Assembly (NCBI RefSeq): GCF_900114015.1
Contig: NZ_FORN01000027.1
Location: 1 to 64,000 of the forward strand
Direction: 5' to 3'
DNA length: 64,000 nt
From: Caulobacter sp. UNC279MFTsu5.1
GTDB taxonomy: Bacteria; Pseudomonadota; Alphaproteobacteria; Caulobacterales; Caulobacteraceae
Every line of letters starts with the position of its first letter. The first letter of the stretch is position 1. Shown here piece after piece: positions 50,688-59,224 of the stretch. Below the pieces are notes generated by a model. It did not search any database, was not told the DNA's origin, and saw only the letters and a list, made by a program, of their open reading frames with translations. A program made the translations under genes and the position numbers.

Positions 50688-51497
50688 ATGTCTTTGGCGG
50701 TCACCCTTAGAAATTCTCAAGCACTGCCATGGCGTTGGCCGCGCTTAGCCAACGCCCGGTGGCTGTCACCAACCGTCCTGCTGCTGCTGTGGGAGGCCGG
50801 AGCCCGGCTGGGCCTGATCCCGGCGCGGGTGCTGGCCGCCCCTTCCACAGTGGCCGAAACCTTCTGGGCGATGACCGTCTCGGGCGAGCTTCCGGCCAAT
50901 CTCCTGGTGTCGCTGGGCCGGGCCGGCGCCGGCCTGGGGGTTGCCCTGACCATCGCCGTCACCCTGGGCCTGGTCTCGGGCCTGTCGCGCTGGGGCGAGA
51001 CCCTGGTCGACCCGCTGATGCAGATCAAGCGGACCCTGCCGGTCGTGGCCCTGACCCCGCTGTTCATCGTCTGGTTCGGCATCGGCGAGGTCCCGAAGAT
51101 CGCCCTGATCGCCACCGCCGCCGTCTTCCCGCTGTACCTGAACCTGTTCGCCGGCATCCGCGGGGTGGACGTGCGGCTGGTCGAGGCGGCCCGCAGCTTC
51201 GGCCTCTCCGGCCGCGACCTGATCGCCAACGTCATCCTGCCCGGCGCCCTGCCCTCGTTCTTCGTGGGCCTGCGCTATTCGCTGAGCATCAGCGTGGTGA
51301 TGCTGGTGATCGCCGAGCAGATCAACGCCCAGGCGGGCCTGGGCCACCTGATCAACAACGCCCGCGACTTCATGCGCACCGACATCATCGTCGTCTGCCT
51401 GCTCGTCTACGCCCTGCTCGGCCTCGCCGCCGACGCCCTCGTCCGCACGCTGGAGCGCAAGGCGCTGGCGTGGCGCCCCAGCCTCGTGGAGCAATGA
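50688..51497 (+). CDS. SsuC-like ABC transporter permease
   Basis: The 269-aa inner-membrane protein has about six hydrophobic segments (for example WLSPTVLLLLWEAG, VALTIAVTLGLVSG, IALIATAAVFPLYL, VVCLLVYALLGLAA). It carries the BPD_transp_1 coupling motif in the region EAARSFGLSGRDLIANVILP. The KRTLPVVALTPLFIVWFG stretch is typical of the SsuC/TauC nitrate-sulfonate-bicarbonate group. It is first in the plus-strand cluster; its stop overlaps the ATPase start (ATGA). Substrate-binding and ATPase partners are in the same cluster. Confidence 0.93.
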   Translation: MSLAVTLRNSQALPWRWPRLANARWLSPTVLLLLWEAGARLGLIPARVLAAPSTVAETFWAMTVSGELPANLLVSLGRAGAGLGVALTIAVTLGLVSGLSRWGETLVDPLMQIKRTLPVVALTPLFIVWFGIGEVPKIALIATAAVFPLYLNLFAGIRGVDVRLVEAARSFGLSGRDLIANVILPGALPSFFVGLRYSLSISVVMLVIAEQINAQAGLGHLINNARDFMRTDIIVVCLLVYALLGLAADALVRTLERKALAWRPSLVEQ

Positions 51498-52312
51498 CCA
51501 TGGCCCAACCCCGCATCCGTGCCGTACCGGCCGCCGTCACGCCCGAAACGCCGACCGTCCAGCTCAAGGGCTTCACGCGCCGGTTCGGCGACAACGTGGT
51601 CATCGACGGCCTGGACCTGACCATCGCGCCCGGCGAGTTCGTCGCCCTGCTGGGGGCCAGCGGCTCGGGCAAGACCACCCTGCTGCGCACCCTGGCGGGC
51701 CTCGATCCGGTCCATGGCCAGAACGTGACCACGCCGGACGCCCGCGCCGTCGTGTTCCAGGACGCCCGCCTGCTGCCGTGGAAGAAGGTCTGGCGCAACG
51801 TCGCGCTGGGCCTGAAGGACAATGACGTCCGGGCCCGCGCCGAGGCGGCGCTGAAGGAGGTGGGCCTGGGCCATCGCCTCGACGCGTGGCCCGCCACCCT
51901 CTCCGGCGGCGAGGCCCAGCGCACGGCCCTGGCCCGCGCCCTGGTCCGCGAGCCGGCCCTGCTGCTGCTGGACGAGCCGTTCGCGGCCCTGGACGCCCTG
52001 ACCCGGCTGAGGATGCACGATCTGGTGCTGTCGCTGTGGCGCGAGCACAGACCCGCGGTGCTGCTGGTCACCCACGACGTCGACGAGGCCATCGCCCTGG
52101 CCGACCGGGTGCTGGTGCTGGACAAGGGCAAGATCGCCGTCGAGGAGCGGATCGTCCTGGAGCGCCCGCGCGTCCCCGACGCCCGTTTCCACGCCGTTCG
52201 CCGCCGGTTGCTGGCGCATCTGGGCGTCGAGGCTCCCGTTCCGCAATCTGCTCCAGCCCCCGCCTCCCATTCGGCCCTGGTCGCCTTCCCCACCGGCGAG
52301 GTCGTGCTGTGA
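51494..52312 (+). CDS. SsuB-like ABC transporter ATP-binding protein
   Basis: The 272-aa ATPase has Walker A GASGSGKTT (Lys60), Q-loop VVFQDARLLPW, signature LSGGEAQRTALARA, Walker B LLLLDEPFAALD (Asp160) and the switch His in LVTHDVDEA. This matches the SsuB/TauB group. ATG 51494 overlaps the permease stop. It powers import with the permease at 50688 and the binding protein at 55303. A Pro/Ala-rich C-terminal tail of about 30 residues is extra. Confidence 0.94.
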   Translation: MTMAQPRIRAVPAAVTPETPTVQLKGFTRRFGDNVVIDGLDLTIAPGEFVALLGASGSGKTTLLRTLAGLDPVHGQNVTTPDARAVVFQDARLLPWKKVWRNVALGLKDNDVRARAEAALKEVGLGHRLDAWPATLSGGEAQRTALARALVREPALLLLDEPFAALDALTRLRMHDLVLSLWREHRPAVLLVTHDVDEAIALADRVLVLDKGKIAVEERIVLERPRVPDARFHAVRRRLLAHLGVEAPVPQSAPAPASHSALVAFPTGEVVL

Positions 52313-53502
52313 GCCGCGCCGCCGCCCTGCGCGTGGCCGAGGCCCCGGCCGCCCTGCCCGACCTCGACGCGATCCTGCCCGGCCTGACCGCCGCCTTCGC
52401 CGCCACGGCCGCCGTCCACGACCGCGAGGCCAGCTTTCCGAGCGCCAATTTCGAGGCCCTGCGCGAGGCCCGACTATTGGCCCTGACCGCGCCGCGTCGC
52501 CTGGGCGGACTGGAAGCCGACCTGCCCACCACCCTGAAAGTGGTCTCCGCCGTCGCCCGGGGCGAGCCGGCCACCGCCCTGGTGCTGGTCATGCAGTACC
52601 TGTTCCACGCCTCGGTCGAGGGCCGCTCCGGCTGGCCCGAACACCTCAAGCAGCGGGTGATCGGCGAGGCGATCAGCCACGGCGCCCTGATCAACGCCCT
52701 GCGGGTCGAACCCGATCTCGGCACCCCCGCGCGCGGCGGCCTGCCCGCCACCGTCGCCCGCCGCACGCCCGAGGGCTGGCGGATCAGCGGCCGCAAGATC
52801 TACTCCACCGGCTCGACCGCCCTGACCTGGTTCGTGGTCTGGGCCCGCTCCGACGACCCCGAACCCCTGGTCGGCGGCTGGCTGGTGCGCGCCGACACCC
52901 CCGGGATCACGATCGAGGAGACCTGGGACCATCTCGGCCTGCGGGCCAGCGCCAGCCACGACGTGGTCTTCGAGGACGTGCTGGTCCCGCTGGACCACGC
53001 CCTGGACCCGCAGCCGGTCGGCGCCCCGCCGCCCTATCCGGCCAGCTTCGCGGCCTGGTCGGCCGTGCTGACGTCGGCGATCTACGACGCGGTGGCCCGG
53101 GCCGCGCGCGACTGGCTGGTCGACTTCCTGGCCAGCCGCAAGCCGGCCAATCTGGGCGCGGCCCTGTCCATCCTGCCCCGCTTCCAGGAGGCGGTCGGCG
53201 ACATCGACGGCCTGCTGCTGGCCAATCGCGTCCTGCTCGACACGGCGGCGCGCGGCGAGGTCGACGGGGTCGAATCCAGCCTGGTCAAGCACCTGGTCAC
53301 CGAGAACGCCATTACGGTGGTCGAGAAGGCCCTGAAGCTGACCGGCAATCCCGGCCTGACCCGCCACAACCCCCTGGAGCGCCATCACCGCGACGTGCTG
53401 TGCGGCCGGGTCCACACCCCGCAGTCCGACGTGGTGCTGACCAGCGCCGGCAAGGCGGCGTTCGCAGCCCATGAAGGCAAGATGGGCGAGGCCGCCCAAT
53501 GA
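52309..53502 (+). CDS. Acyl-CoA-dehydrogenase-fold flavoprotein (SfnB/DszC-like)
   Basis: The 397-aa protein begins at GTG 52309, overlapping the ATPase stop (GTGA). It has the three-domain acyl-CoA dehydrogenase fold: an N-terminal helical part (LREARLLALTAPRRLGGLEA), a beta domain (WRISGRKIYSTGS, TWDHLGLRASASHDVVFEDV) and a C-terminal helical part (LERHHRDVLCGRVHTPQSDV). In sulfur clusters this fold is often a flavin-dependent monooxygenase or desulfurisation enzyme (SfnB, DszC relatives) rather than a beta-oxidation enzyme. The flavin reductase at 62641 could supply reduced flavin. Confidence 0.87.
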   Translation: MSRAAALRVAEAPAALPDLDAILPGLTAAFAATAAVHDREASFPSANFEALREARLLALTAPRRLGGLEADLPTTLKVVSAVARGEPATALVLVMQYLFHASVEGRSGWPEHLKQRVIGEAISHGALINALRVEPDLGTPARGGLPATVARRTPEGWRISGRKIYSTGSTALTWFVVWARSDDPEPLVGGWLVRADTPGITIEETWDHLGLRASASHDVVFEDVLVPLDHALDPQPVGAPPPYPASFAAWSAVLTSAIYDAVARAARDWLVDFLASRKPANLGAALSILPRFQEAVGDIDGLLLANRVLLDTAARGEVDGVESSLVKHLVTENAITVVEKALKLTGNPGLTRHNPLERHHRDVLCGRVHTPQSDVVLTSAGKAAFAAHEGKMGEAAQ

Positions 53503-54449
53503 GCCGCCTGGTCGTCGCCAGCCAGCTGCCCGAGCTGTTCAATAGCGTCTTCGCCCAGCATGTCGGCGACGCCGAGATCGTGGCCGTGCCGCCGGGCCTG
53601 GCCGCGCCCTTGCCCGCCGAGGCCAAGGTCTTGGTCGCCGCCCCGTTCCGCAAGGCCGGCGGCGTGCTGCCGCCCGAACCGCCCAAGGGCTGGCCCTATG
53701 ACGTCCGGTGGGTGCAACTGGTCTCGGTCGGGATCGACTTCTATCCCGACTGGCTGTTCGACGGCCCGGTGGTGACCTCGGCGCGCGGCTCTTCGGCCGT
53801 CGCCCTGGCCGAATTCGCCCTGGCGGCGATCCTGGCCGAGGCCAAGCGCCTGCCCGACATCTGGATCGACAAGGCCGAGCGCTGGGCGCCGCAGCCGCTG
53901 AAGCTGATCGCCGGCACGACCCTGGGCCTGGTCGGCTTCGGAGCCATCGGCGAGGCCCTGGCCCCGCGCGCCCAGGCCCTGGGGCTGAACGTCGTCGCCA
54001 CCCGCCGCTCCGACAAGCCGATCCCGACCCCGGGCGTCGAACGCGTGGCCGACCTTGCGACCCTGTTCGCCCGCAGCGACCATGTGGTGCTGGCCGCGCC
54101 CGCCACTCCCGAAACCCAGCGCCTGATCGGCCGCGAGGTGCTGGCCGCCGCCAAGCCCGGCCTGCACCTGATCAACATCGCCCGCGGGGCCCTGATCGAC
54201 GACCAGGCGCTTCTGGAAGCGCTGGACGACGGCCGCGTGGCCCGCGCCAGCCTCGACGTCACCCATCCCGAGCCGCTGACCGAGGGCCACCCGTTCTACA
54301 GCCACCCGAAGGTCCGGCTGTCGCCGCATACTTCGGTCCACACCCCCGACACCCGCATCAACCTGGCGACCCGCTTCGCCGAGAACCTCGCCCGCTTCCG
54401 GTCCGGCGCGCCCCTGGCCGACGTCGTCGACCTGTCGCGCGGCTACTGA
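53499..54449 (+). CDS. D-2-hydroxyacid dehydrogenase family protein
   Basis: The 316-aa NAD(P)-dependent enzyme has the dinucleotide motif LGLVGFGAIGEALAPRA, the catalytic Arg in NIARGALIDDQ, Glu in THPEPLTEGHP and His in RLSPHTSVHT. It interconverts a 2-hydroxy acid and a 2-oxo acid. In this cluster it may process the carbon skeleton left after desulfonation or handle a sulfo-hydroxyacid; the sequence cannot say which. The start overlaps the upstream stop (ATGA). Confidence 0.93.
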   Translation: MSRLVVASQLPELFNSVFAQHVGDAEIVAVPPGLAAPLPAEAKVLVAAPFRKAGGVLPPEPPKGWPYDVRWVQLVSVGIDFYPDWLFDGPVVTSARGSSAVALAEFALAAILAEAKRLPDIWIDKAERWAPQPLKLIAGTTLGLVGFGAIGEALAPRAQALGLNVVATRRSDKPIPTPGVERVADLATLFARSDHVVLAAPATPETQRLIGREVLAAAKPGLHLINIARGALIDDQALLEALDDGRVARASLDVTHPEPLTEGHPFYSHPKVRLSPHTSVHTPDTRINLATRFAENLARFRSGAPLADVVDLSRGY

Positions 54450-54460
54450 AGGACACCGTC

Positions 54461-55303
54461 ATGACCGCCATCAGCCCCGCCCGGGCTTTCCAGACCCAAG
54501 CCCCCCCCCCGGCCAAGATCGAGACCGTGCTGCCGGAGTTCGGCTCGCGCGAGCTGCCGCGCCAGCCCACCCACGCGCAGGAGCGGCTCTATCGCAAGCA
54601 GCGGCTGGCGGCGTCGTACCGCCTGTTCGGCCGCTACGGCTTCGACATGGGCGGGGCCGGCCATATCACCGCCCGCGATCCGGAACTGACCGACCACTTC
54701 TGGGTCAATCCGTTCGGCGTGCACTTCTCGCGGATCAAGGTCTCCGATCTCATGCTGGTCAGCCATGCGGGCCAGATCGTCCAGCCGCCGGCCAAGGCCC
54801 CGGCCCGGCTGAACCGCGCCGCCTTCGCCATCCATTCCCAGCTGCACGAGGCCCGGCCCGACGTGGTCGCCGCCGCCCATTCGCACTCGCTGTACGGCAA
54901 GGCCTGGTCGACCCAGGGCCGGCTGCTGGATCCCCTGACCCAGGACTCCGCCGCCTTCTACGACGACCACGCCCTGTTCGAGGAATTCTCCGGCGTGGTG
55001 CTGGACACCAGCGAGGGCGAGAAGATCGCCAGGGCCCTGGGCCCCAAGAAGGCGGTGATCCTGCAGAACCACGGCATCCTGACCGTCGGCCAATCGGTCG
55101 AGGCCGCCGTATGGCGCTACCTGGCCCTGGAGAACGCCTGCCAGACCCAGCTGCTGGCCGAGGCCGCCGGCCCGACCAAGCCGATGCCGCCCGAAGTGGC
55201 CAGGCACACCGCCGGCCAGGTGGGCAGCGAGGCCGGCGGCCTCTGGGCCTTCCAGCCCTACTGGGACGTGGTCACCGAAGAAGAGCCGGACCTGTTCGAC
55301 TGA
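54461..55303 (+). CDS. Class II aldolase/adducin-domain protein
   Basis: The 280-aa protein has the metal-binding motif AAAHSHSLYGKAW (His140, His142) and the third ligand His204 in ILQNHGILTVG. It also has ERLYRKQRLAASYRLFGRYG at the start of the domain and FWVNPFGVHFSRIKVSDL. Family members split or epimerise phosphorylated sugars, or act as decarboxylases or hydrolases. A similar protein often accompanies 2-hydroxyacid dehydrogenases and thiol or sulfonate genes. The real substrate is unknown. It lies 11 bp after the dehydrogenase stop. Confidence 0.9.
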   Translation: MTAISPARAFQTQAPPPAKIETVLPEFGSRELPRQPTHAQERLYRKQRLAASYRLFGRYGFDMGGAGHITARDPELTDHFWVNPFGVHFSRIKVSDLMLVSHAGQIVQPPAKAPARLNRAAFAIHSQLHEARPDVVAAAHSHSLYGKAWSTQGRLLDPLTQDSAAFYDDHALFEEFSGVVLDTSEGEKIARALGPKKAVILQNHGILTVGQSVEAAVWRYLALENACQTQLLAEAAGPTKPMPPEVARHTAGQVGSEAGGLWAFQPYWDVVTEEEPDLFD

Positions 55304-56292
55304 TGATCCTGTCCCGTCGCCACCTCCTCGCCGGCGGCCTGTCGGTCGCCGGCCTCTCGGCGCTCGCCGCCTGCTCGCCCGGCAAGGCCGCCAAGCCCGC
55401 CTCGCTCGAGGACCTGACCCTGAGAGCCGCCACCTATCGGGGCAACCTGGAAACCTTCTTCCAGGCGGCTGGCGTCGCCGACACGCCCTACAAGCTGGCC
55501 AAGTCGGAATTCGTCGGCGGCAACCTGATCACCGAGGCGATCAACGCCGGGGCGCTGGATGTTGGCGGCATGAGCGAGATCCCGCCGATCTTCGTGGCCG
55601 GCGCGCCCGGCAACCAGGTCCGCATCGTCGCGGTGCTGCAGGGCGACGTGAACAACCAGGTCGTGCTGGTGCCCAAGGACAGCAAGGCCCAGGCCTTCGC
55701 CGACCTGAAGGGGCGGCGCATCGGCTATGTGAAGGCCACCACCTCGCATTACATCCTGCTGCGCCTGCTCGACGAGGCCGGCCTGACCTGGGCCGACATC
55801 AAGCCCGTGGCCCTGTCGCCGCAAGACGGGCTGGCGGCCTTCTCCAGCGGCGCGGTCGACGCGTGGATCATCTATGGCGTCGTCGTCCAGCAAGCCCGCC
55901 AGGCCGGCGCCCGGGTGCTGCGCACCGCCAAGGGCGTCCTGTCGGGCAACTACCTGGTCGCCGCCGCCCGCGAGGCGCTGGACGACGATCTCAAGCGCCA
56001 GGCCCTGGGCGACTATCTGGGCCGCTACGCCAAGGTGGCCGAGTGGGTGAACGCCGATGGCGCGCGCTGGGCCAAGGTCCGGAGCGCGGCCACGGGCGTT
56101 CCGGCCGAGCTCTATCTGCGGGAGTTCCAGGAGCGCAGCGGCCCGACCCGGCTGATCCGGATCAGCGATGCCGCGATCGCCTCGCAGCAGAAGGTCGCCG
56201 ACGCCTTCGCGGCCACGGGCCTGATCCCCGGCAAGGTCGAGGTGCGCCCACTGTGGGACGACCGCCTGAACAGCGCCCTTCCCGATGATTAG
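55303..56292 (+). CDS. SsuA-like ABC transporter substrate-binding protein
   Basis: The 329-aa protein has a signal with RRHLLAGG and the lipobox-like LSALAAC, so it may be a lipoprotein. The mature part follows the NMT1/SsuA periplasmic-binding pattern: LRAATYRGNLETFFQAAGV, KSEFVGGNLITEAINAGALD, DVGGMSEIPPIFVAGA, LKGRRIGYVKATTSHYILLR, AFSSGAVDAWIIYG. It hands the substrate to the permease at 50688. Its ATG overlaps the aldolase stop (TGATG). A 120-bp gap with its own promoter-like features follows. Confidence 0.92.
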   Translation: MILSRRHLLAGGLSVAGLSALAACSPGKAAKPASLEDLTLRAATYRGNLETFFQAAGVADTPYKLAKSEFVGGNLITEAINAGALDVGGMSEIPPIFVAGAPGNQVRIVAVLQGDVNNQVVLVPKDSKAQAFADLKGRRIGYVKATTSHYILLRLLDEAGLTWADIKPVALSPQDGLAAFSSGAVDAWIIYGVVVQQARQAGARVLRTAKGVLSGNYLVAAAREALDDDLKRQALGDYLGRYAKVAEWVNADGARWAKVRSAATGVPAELYLREFQERSGPTRLIRISDAAIASQQKVADAFAATGLIPGKVEVRPLWDDRLNSALPDD

Positions 56293-56412
56293 AAATACTC
56301 AATCAACATATTCGCGTTCGCGATATGAGATGATCTGTAAGTCTATAGATTTTATATGGATTGAGGCGACATCAATATTCGATCTTTATCCTCGATAACA
56401 AGAACGGGGATA
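56293..56412 (+). promoter_or_regulatory. AT-rich internal promoter region with the shared cluster motif
   Basis: This is the only large AT-rich gap inside the cluster. It contains GATATGA (56322-56328) and TAAGTCTATAGAT (56338-56350), matching the motif at 50582-50611. The longer part also reads as a near-palindrome AAGTCTATAGATTT. An imperfect palindrome with arms CATAT/ATATG flanks TCGCG repeats (56307-56327). AACGGGGATA just ahead of ATG 56413 is the ribosome-binding region. I infer a second promoter under the same regulator. Confidence 0.6.
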
Positions 56413-58599
56413 ATGACGTTGCGCCGCTTTGCTTTTCTCTACTGGATTTCCGGAACATCCGCCTTGGCGCTGGCCGGCGCCGCCCAGGCCGCGGCTCCCG
56501 CCGCCGCCGAAGTGGACGCCAACGCCGCGCCGGCCGTCGAACAGGTGGTGGTGACCGCCGAACGCCGCGCCACGGACCTGCAGAAGACCGCCATCGCCAT
56601 CTCGGCCTTCAGCCAGCAGCTGCTGGCCGACCGCAAGATCGACAGCATCCGCGACCTGTCGGGCCAGGTCCCTAATCTCAGCATCAGCCGCGTCACGATC
56701 AGCCACACAACCCAGACCTACGCCCTGCGCGGCGTGGGCGAGGCCGACCCGATCCAGGAGCCGGTGCTGGCCGTCTATGTCGATGACGTCTACATCCCGC
56801 GCCAGATCGGCTCGATGGTCGAGTTCAACGATCTGGAGCGGGTGGAGGTCCTGCGCGGCCCGCAAGGCACGCTGTACGGCCGCAACTCCAGCGCCGGCGC
56901 GCTGCGGATCATCACCCGCGATCCCGGCGACGCCTTCCGGGCCAAGGCGGAAGTGGGATTGGGAAGTTACGGCGCGGTCGACGCGCGCGGCTTGGTCGAG
57001 GGGCCGCTGGTCGAGGGCAAGCTGGCCGGCAGCCTGTCCTACATCCACCACGGCCGCGACGGCGTCACCTTCGACCCGACCCTGAACCACGACGTCAACC
57101 GCATCGACCTGAACGCCTATCGCGCCAAGCTGCGCTGGACGCCGACCGATCGCTGGGACGTGCTGCTGACGCTGAACGCCCTGAGGGACCGCAGCGACAC
57201 CCGCAGCTACGTGCCTGTCCGCCAGCCGAACGGCGAGCACCGTACCGACCGCTCCTATTCCGAGGTCGAACCGGTCCAGGACCTGGACCAGGTCAGCGGC
57301 GCCCTGCGCGTGCAATACCTGCTGAACGACCATCTGAAACTGAAGTCCGTGACCTCGTACGGCGGCTTCAACCTCAACCCCGTCGCCTATGACAACGACG
57401 GCGAGGCGGCGCTGATCCAGAAGAACTTGATCCACTACAACGACCAGTACGTCACCCAGGAACTCCAGCTGAACGGCGACTACGGCAAGCTGACCTTCAC
57501 CAGCGGCCTGTTCTACCTGCATGAGCGGTTCTTCGTGCAGCGCGACGGCTACAGCCGCAGGAACGCCCTGCCGACCGATCCCGTGGTCACTCCCGGCAAC
57601 TACGGCTTCGCCCGCGCCCACAACATCACCAACACCGACGCCTATGCCGTGTTCGGCGAGGCGACCTATGCGCTCAGCGACCGCCTCAGCGTCACCGGCG
57701 GTCTGCGCTGGACCAACGAGGAGAAGGACTTCACCTTCGACAACAAGGTCCTGAACCTGCAAGGTCAGGTGGTGGGCCAGTCGATCGCCGGCCACGCCGA
57801 CAAGATCTTCTCGGCCGTCACGCCCAAGCTGTCGGCCCAGTTCCAGTGGACGGGCGACGTCCTGCAGTACGTGACCTGGTCGAAGGGCTTCAAGTCCGGC
57901 GGCTTCGACAACCGCGCCACCCGGCTGGACCTGGCGACCCGGCCGTTCGCGCCCGAGAACGTCAACGCCTATGAGACGGGCCTGAAGACCGAGCTGTTCG
58001 ACCACCGCGCCCGGGTGAACCTGGCGGTGTTCTACAACGACTACAAGGACCTGCAGGTCAGCTACAGCGACCCAGCCTATCCGGGCAATTCGGTCCGCGC
58101 CAACGCCGGCAAGGCCCACACCTACGGGGTGGAGCTGGAGACCGACATCCGCGCCACCGAGCGCCTCAGCCTCCAGGCCTCGGCCGGCTACCTGTTCGCG
58201 GTCTACGACAAGTACAGGAACGCCGGCGGGATCGGGGTGAACGCCGACGGCCACCGGCTGCTGAACTCGCCGCGCTGGAGCCTGTCGGGCGGCGTGACCT
58301 ATGACCTGCCCATCGAAGTCCCCGGCGCAGTTCGCGTCGGCCTGAACGCCCAATACCAGACCAGGACCTATTTCAACGCCCTGCAGCGCCCGCAGGACGA
58401 AGCGCCCGCCCAGACCTTCCTCAACGGCGTGCTCACCTGGCAAACGCCGGATCCGCGCTGGAGCGTGGTGCTGTCGGGCCGCAACCTGCTGGATTCCGAC
58501 AAGCCGGTCAGCGTCACCTACACGCCGGCCACCGGCGTCTACTACCAGAACTTCCCCGACCCGCGGACCTGGCTGGTCACGCTGAAATACGCGCTGTGA
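56413..58599 (+). CDS. TonB-dependent receptor of the organosulfur cluster
   Basis: The 728-aa outer-membrane receptor has a signal peptide ending GAAQAAAP and a TonB-box-like EQVVVTAERRATDLQ. The plug shows YALRGVGEADPIQEPVLAVY and VEVLRGPQGTLYGRNSSAGA. The barrel ends RTWLVTLKYAL. It lacks an STN domain. Its place between the SsuA-like binding protein and the thiol dioxygenase indicates active outer-membrane import of a sulfur compound too large or too dilute for porins. Confidence 0.94.
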   Translation: MTLRRFAFLYWISGTSALALAGAAQAAAPAAAEVDANAAPAVEQVVVTAERRATDLQKTAIAISAFSQQLLADRKIDSIRDLSGQVPNLSISRVTISHTTQTYALRGVGEADPIQEPVLAVYVDDVYIPRQIGSMVEFNDLERVEVLRGPQGTLYGRNSSAGALRIITRDPGDAFRAKAEVGLGSYGAVDARGLVEGPLVEGKLAGSLSYIHHGRDGVTFDPTLNHDVNRIDLNAYRAKLRWTPTDRWDVLLTLNALRDRSDTRSYVPVRQPNGEHRTDRSYSEVEPVQDLDQVSGALRVQYLLNDHLKLKSVTSYGGFNLNPVAYDNDGEAALIQKNLIHYNDQYVTQELQLNGDYGKLTFTSGLFYLHERFFVQRDGYSRRNALPTDPVVTPGNYGFARAHNITNTDAYAVFGEATYALSDRLSVTGGLRWTNEEKDFTFDNKVLNLQGQVVGQSIAGHADKIFSAVTPKLSAQFQWTGDVLQYVTWSKGFKSGGFDNRATRLDLATRPFAPENVNAYETGLKTELFDHRARVNLAVFYNDYKDLQVSYSDPAYPGNSVRANAGKAHTYGVELETDIRATERLSLQASAGYLFAVYDKYRNAGGIGVNADGHRLLNSPRWSLSGGVTYDLPIEVPGAVRVGLNAQYQTRTYFNALQRPQDEAPAQTFLNGVLTWQTPDPRWSVVLSGRNLLDSDKPVSVTYTPATGVYYQNFPDPRTWLVTLKYAL

Positions 58600-58603
58600 T
58601 CCG

Positions 58604-59224
58604 ATGAGCGCGCTCCGCCCCGCTCCCCGACTGCACAGGCTGGCCGACTTCGTCGGCGCCCTGGGCGTGCTCGTCGACCGGACCCGCGACGAGGACCTGA
58701 TCCTCGCCGAGGGCGGGCGGCTGCTGGCCGGGCTGATCGCCCGCGACGACTGGCTGCCCGACGCCTACGCCAAGCCCGATCCCACCCGCTATCAGCAATA
58801 CCTGCTGCATTGCGACAGCCGCGAGCGGTTCAGCGTGGTTAGCTTCGTGTGGGGCCCCGGCCAGGCGACGCCGATCCACGACCACACCGTCTGGGGCCTG
58901 GTCGGCGTGCTGCGCGGGGCCGAGCTGTCGCAGCGCTTCGCCCGGCGCGGCGACGCCTTCGCCGCCGTCGGGCCGGTCCACCAGCTGGAGCGCGGCGAGG
59001 TCGAGGCGGTCTCGCCCACGGTCGGCGACGTGCACCAGGTGACCAACGCCTTCGACGACCGCGTCTCGATCAGCATCCACGTCTACGGCGCCAACATCGG
59101 CGCCGTGCGGCGCTCGACCTACGACGCCGCCGGACGGCCGAAACGGTTCGTCTCCGGCTACGCCAACACCACCCTGCCCAACCTATGGGACCGCTCGAAG
59201 GTCCTCACCGAGGTCGCCCCATGA
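58604..59224 (+). CDS. Cysteine/3-mercaptopropionate dioxygenase-family protein
   Basis: The 206-aa cupin enzyme has metal-binding His92-x-His94 in QATPIHDHTVWGLVGV and a third His in VGDVHQVTNAF, with YQQYLLHCDSRERFSVVSFV ahead of it. The family adds O2 to a thiol to give a sulfinic acid using Fe(II). Bacterial members of this length act on cysteine or 3-mercaptopropionate; the choice cannot be made here. The start is 4 bp after the TBDR stop. Its stop overlaps the rhodanese start (ATGA), a pairing consistent with thiol-to-sulfite chemistry. Confidence 0.9.
   Translation: MSALRPAPRLHRLADFVGALGVLVDRTRDEDLILAEGGRLLAGLIARDDWLPDAYAKPDPTRYQQYLLHCDSRERFSVVSFVWGPGQATPIHDHTVWGLVGVLRGAELSQRFARRGDAFAAVGPVHQLERGEVEAVSPTVGDVHQVTNAFDDRVSISIHVYGANIGAVRRSTYDAAGRPKRFVSGYANTTLPNLWDRSKVLTEVAP

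Noticed and set aside
56386..58443. Long minus-strand open frame antisense to the cluster TBDR
   Set aside because: Val/Gly/His-rich shadow translation of the receptor gene without recognisable features.
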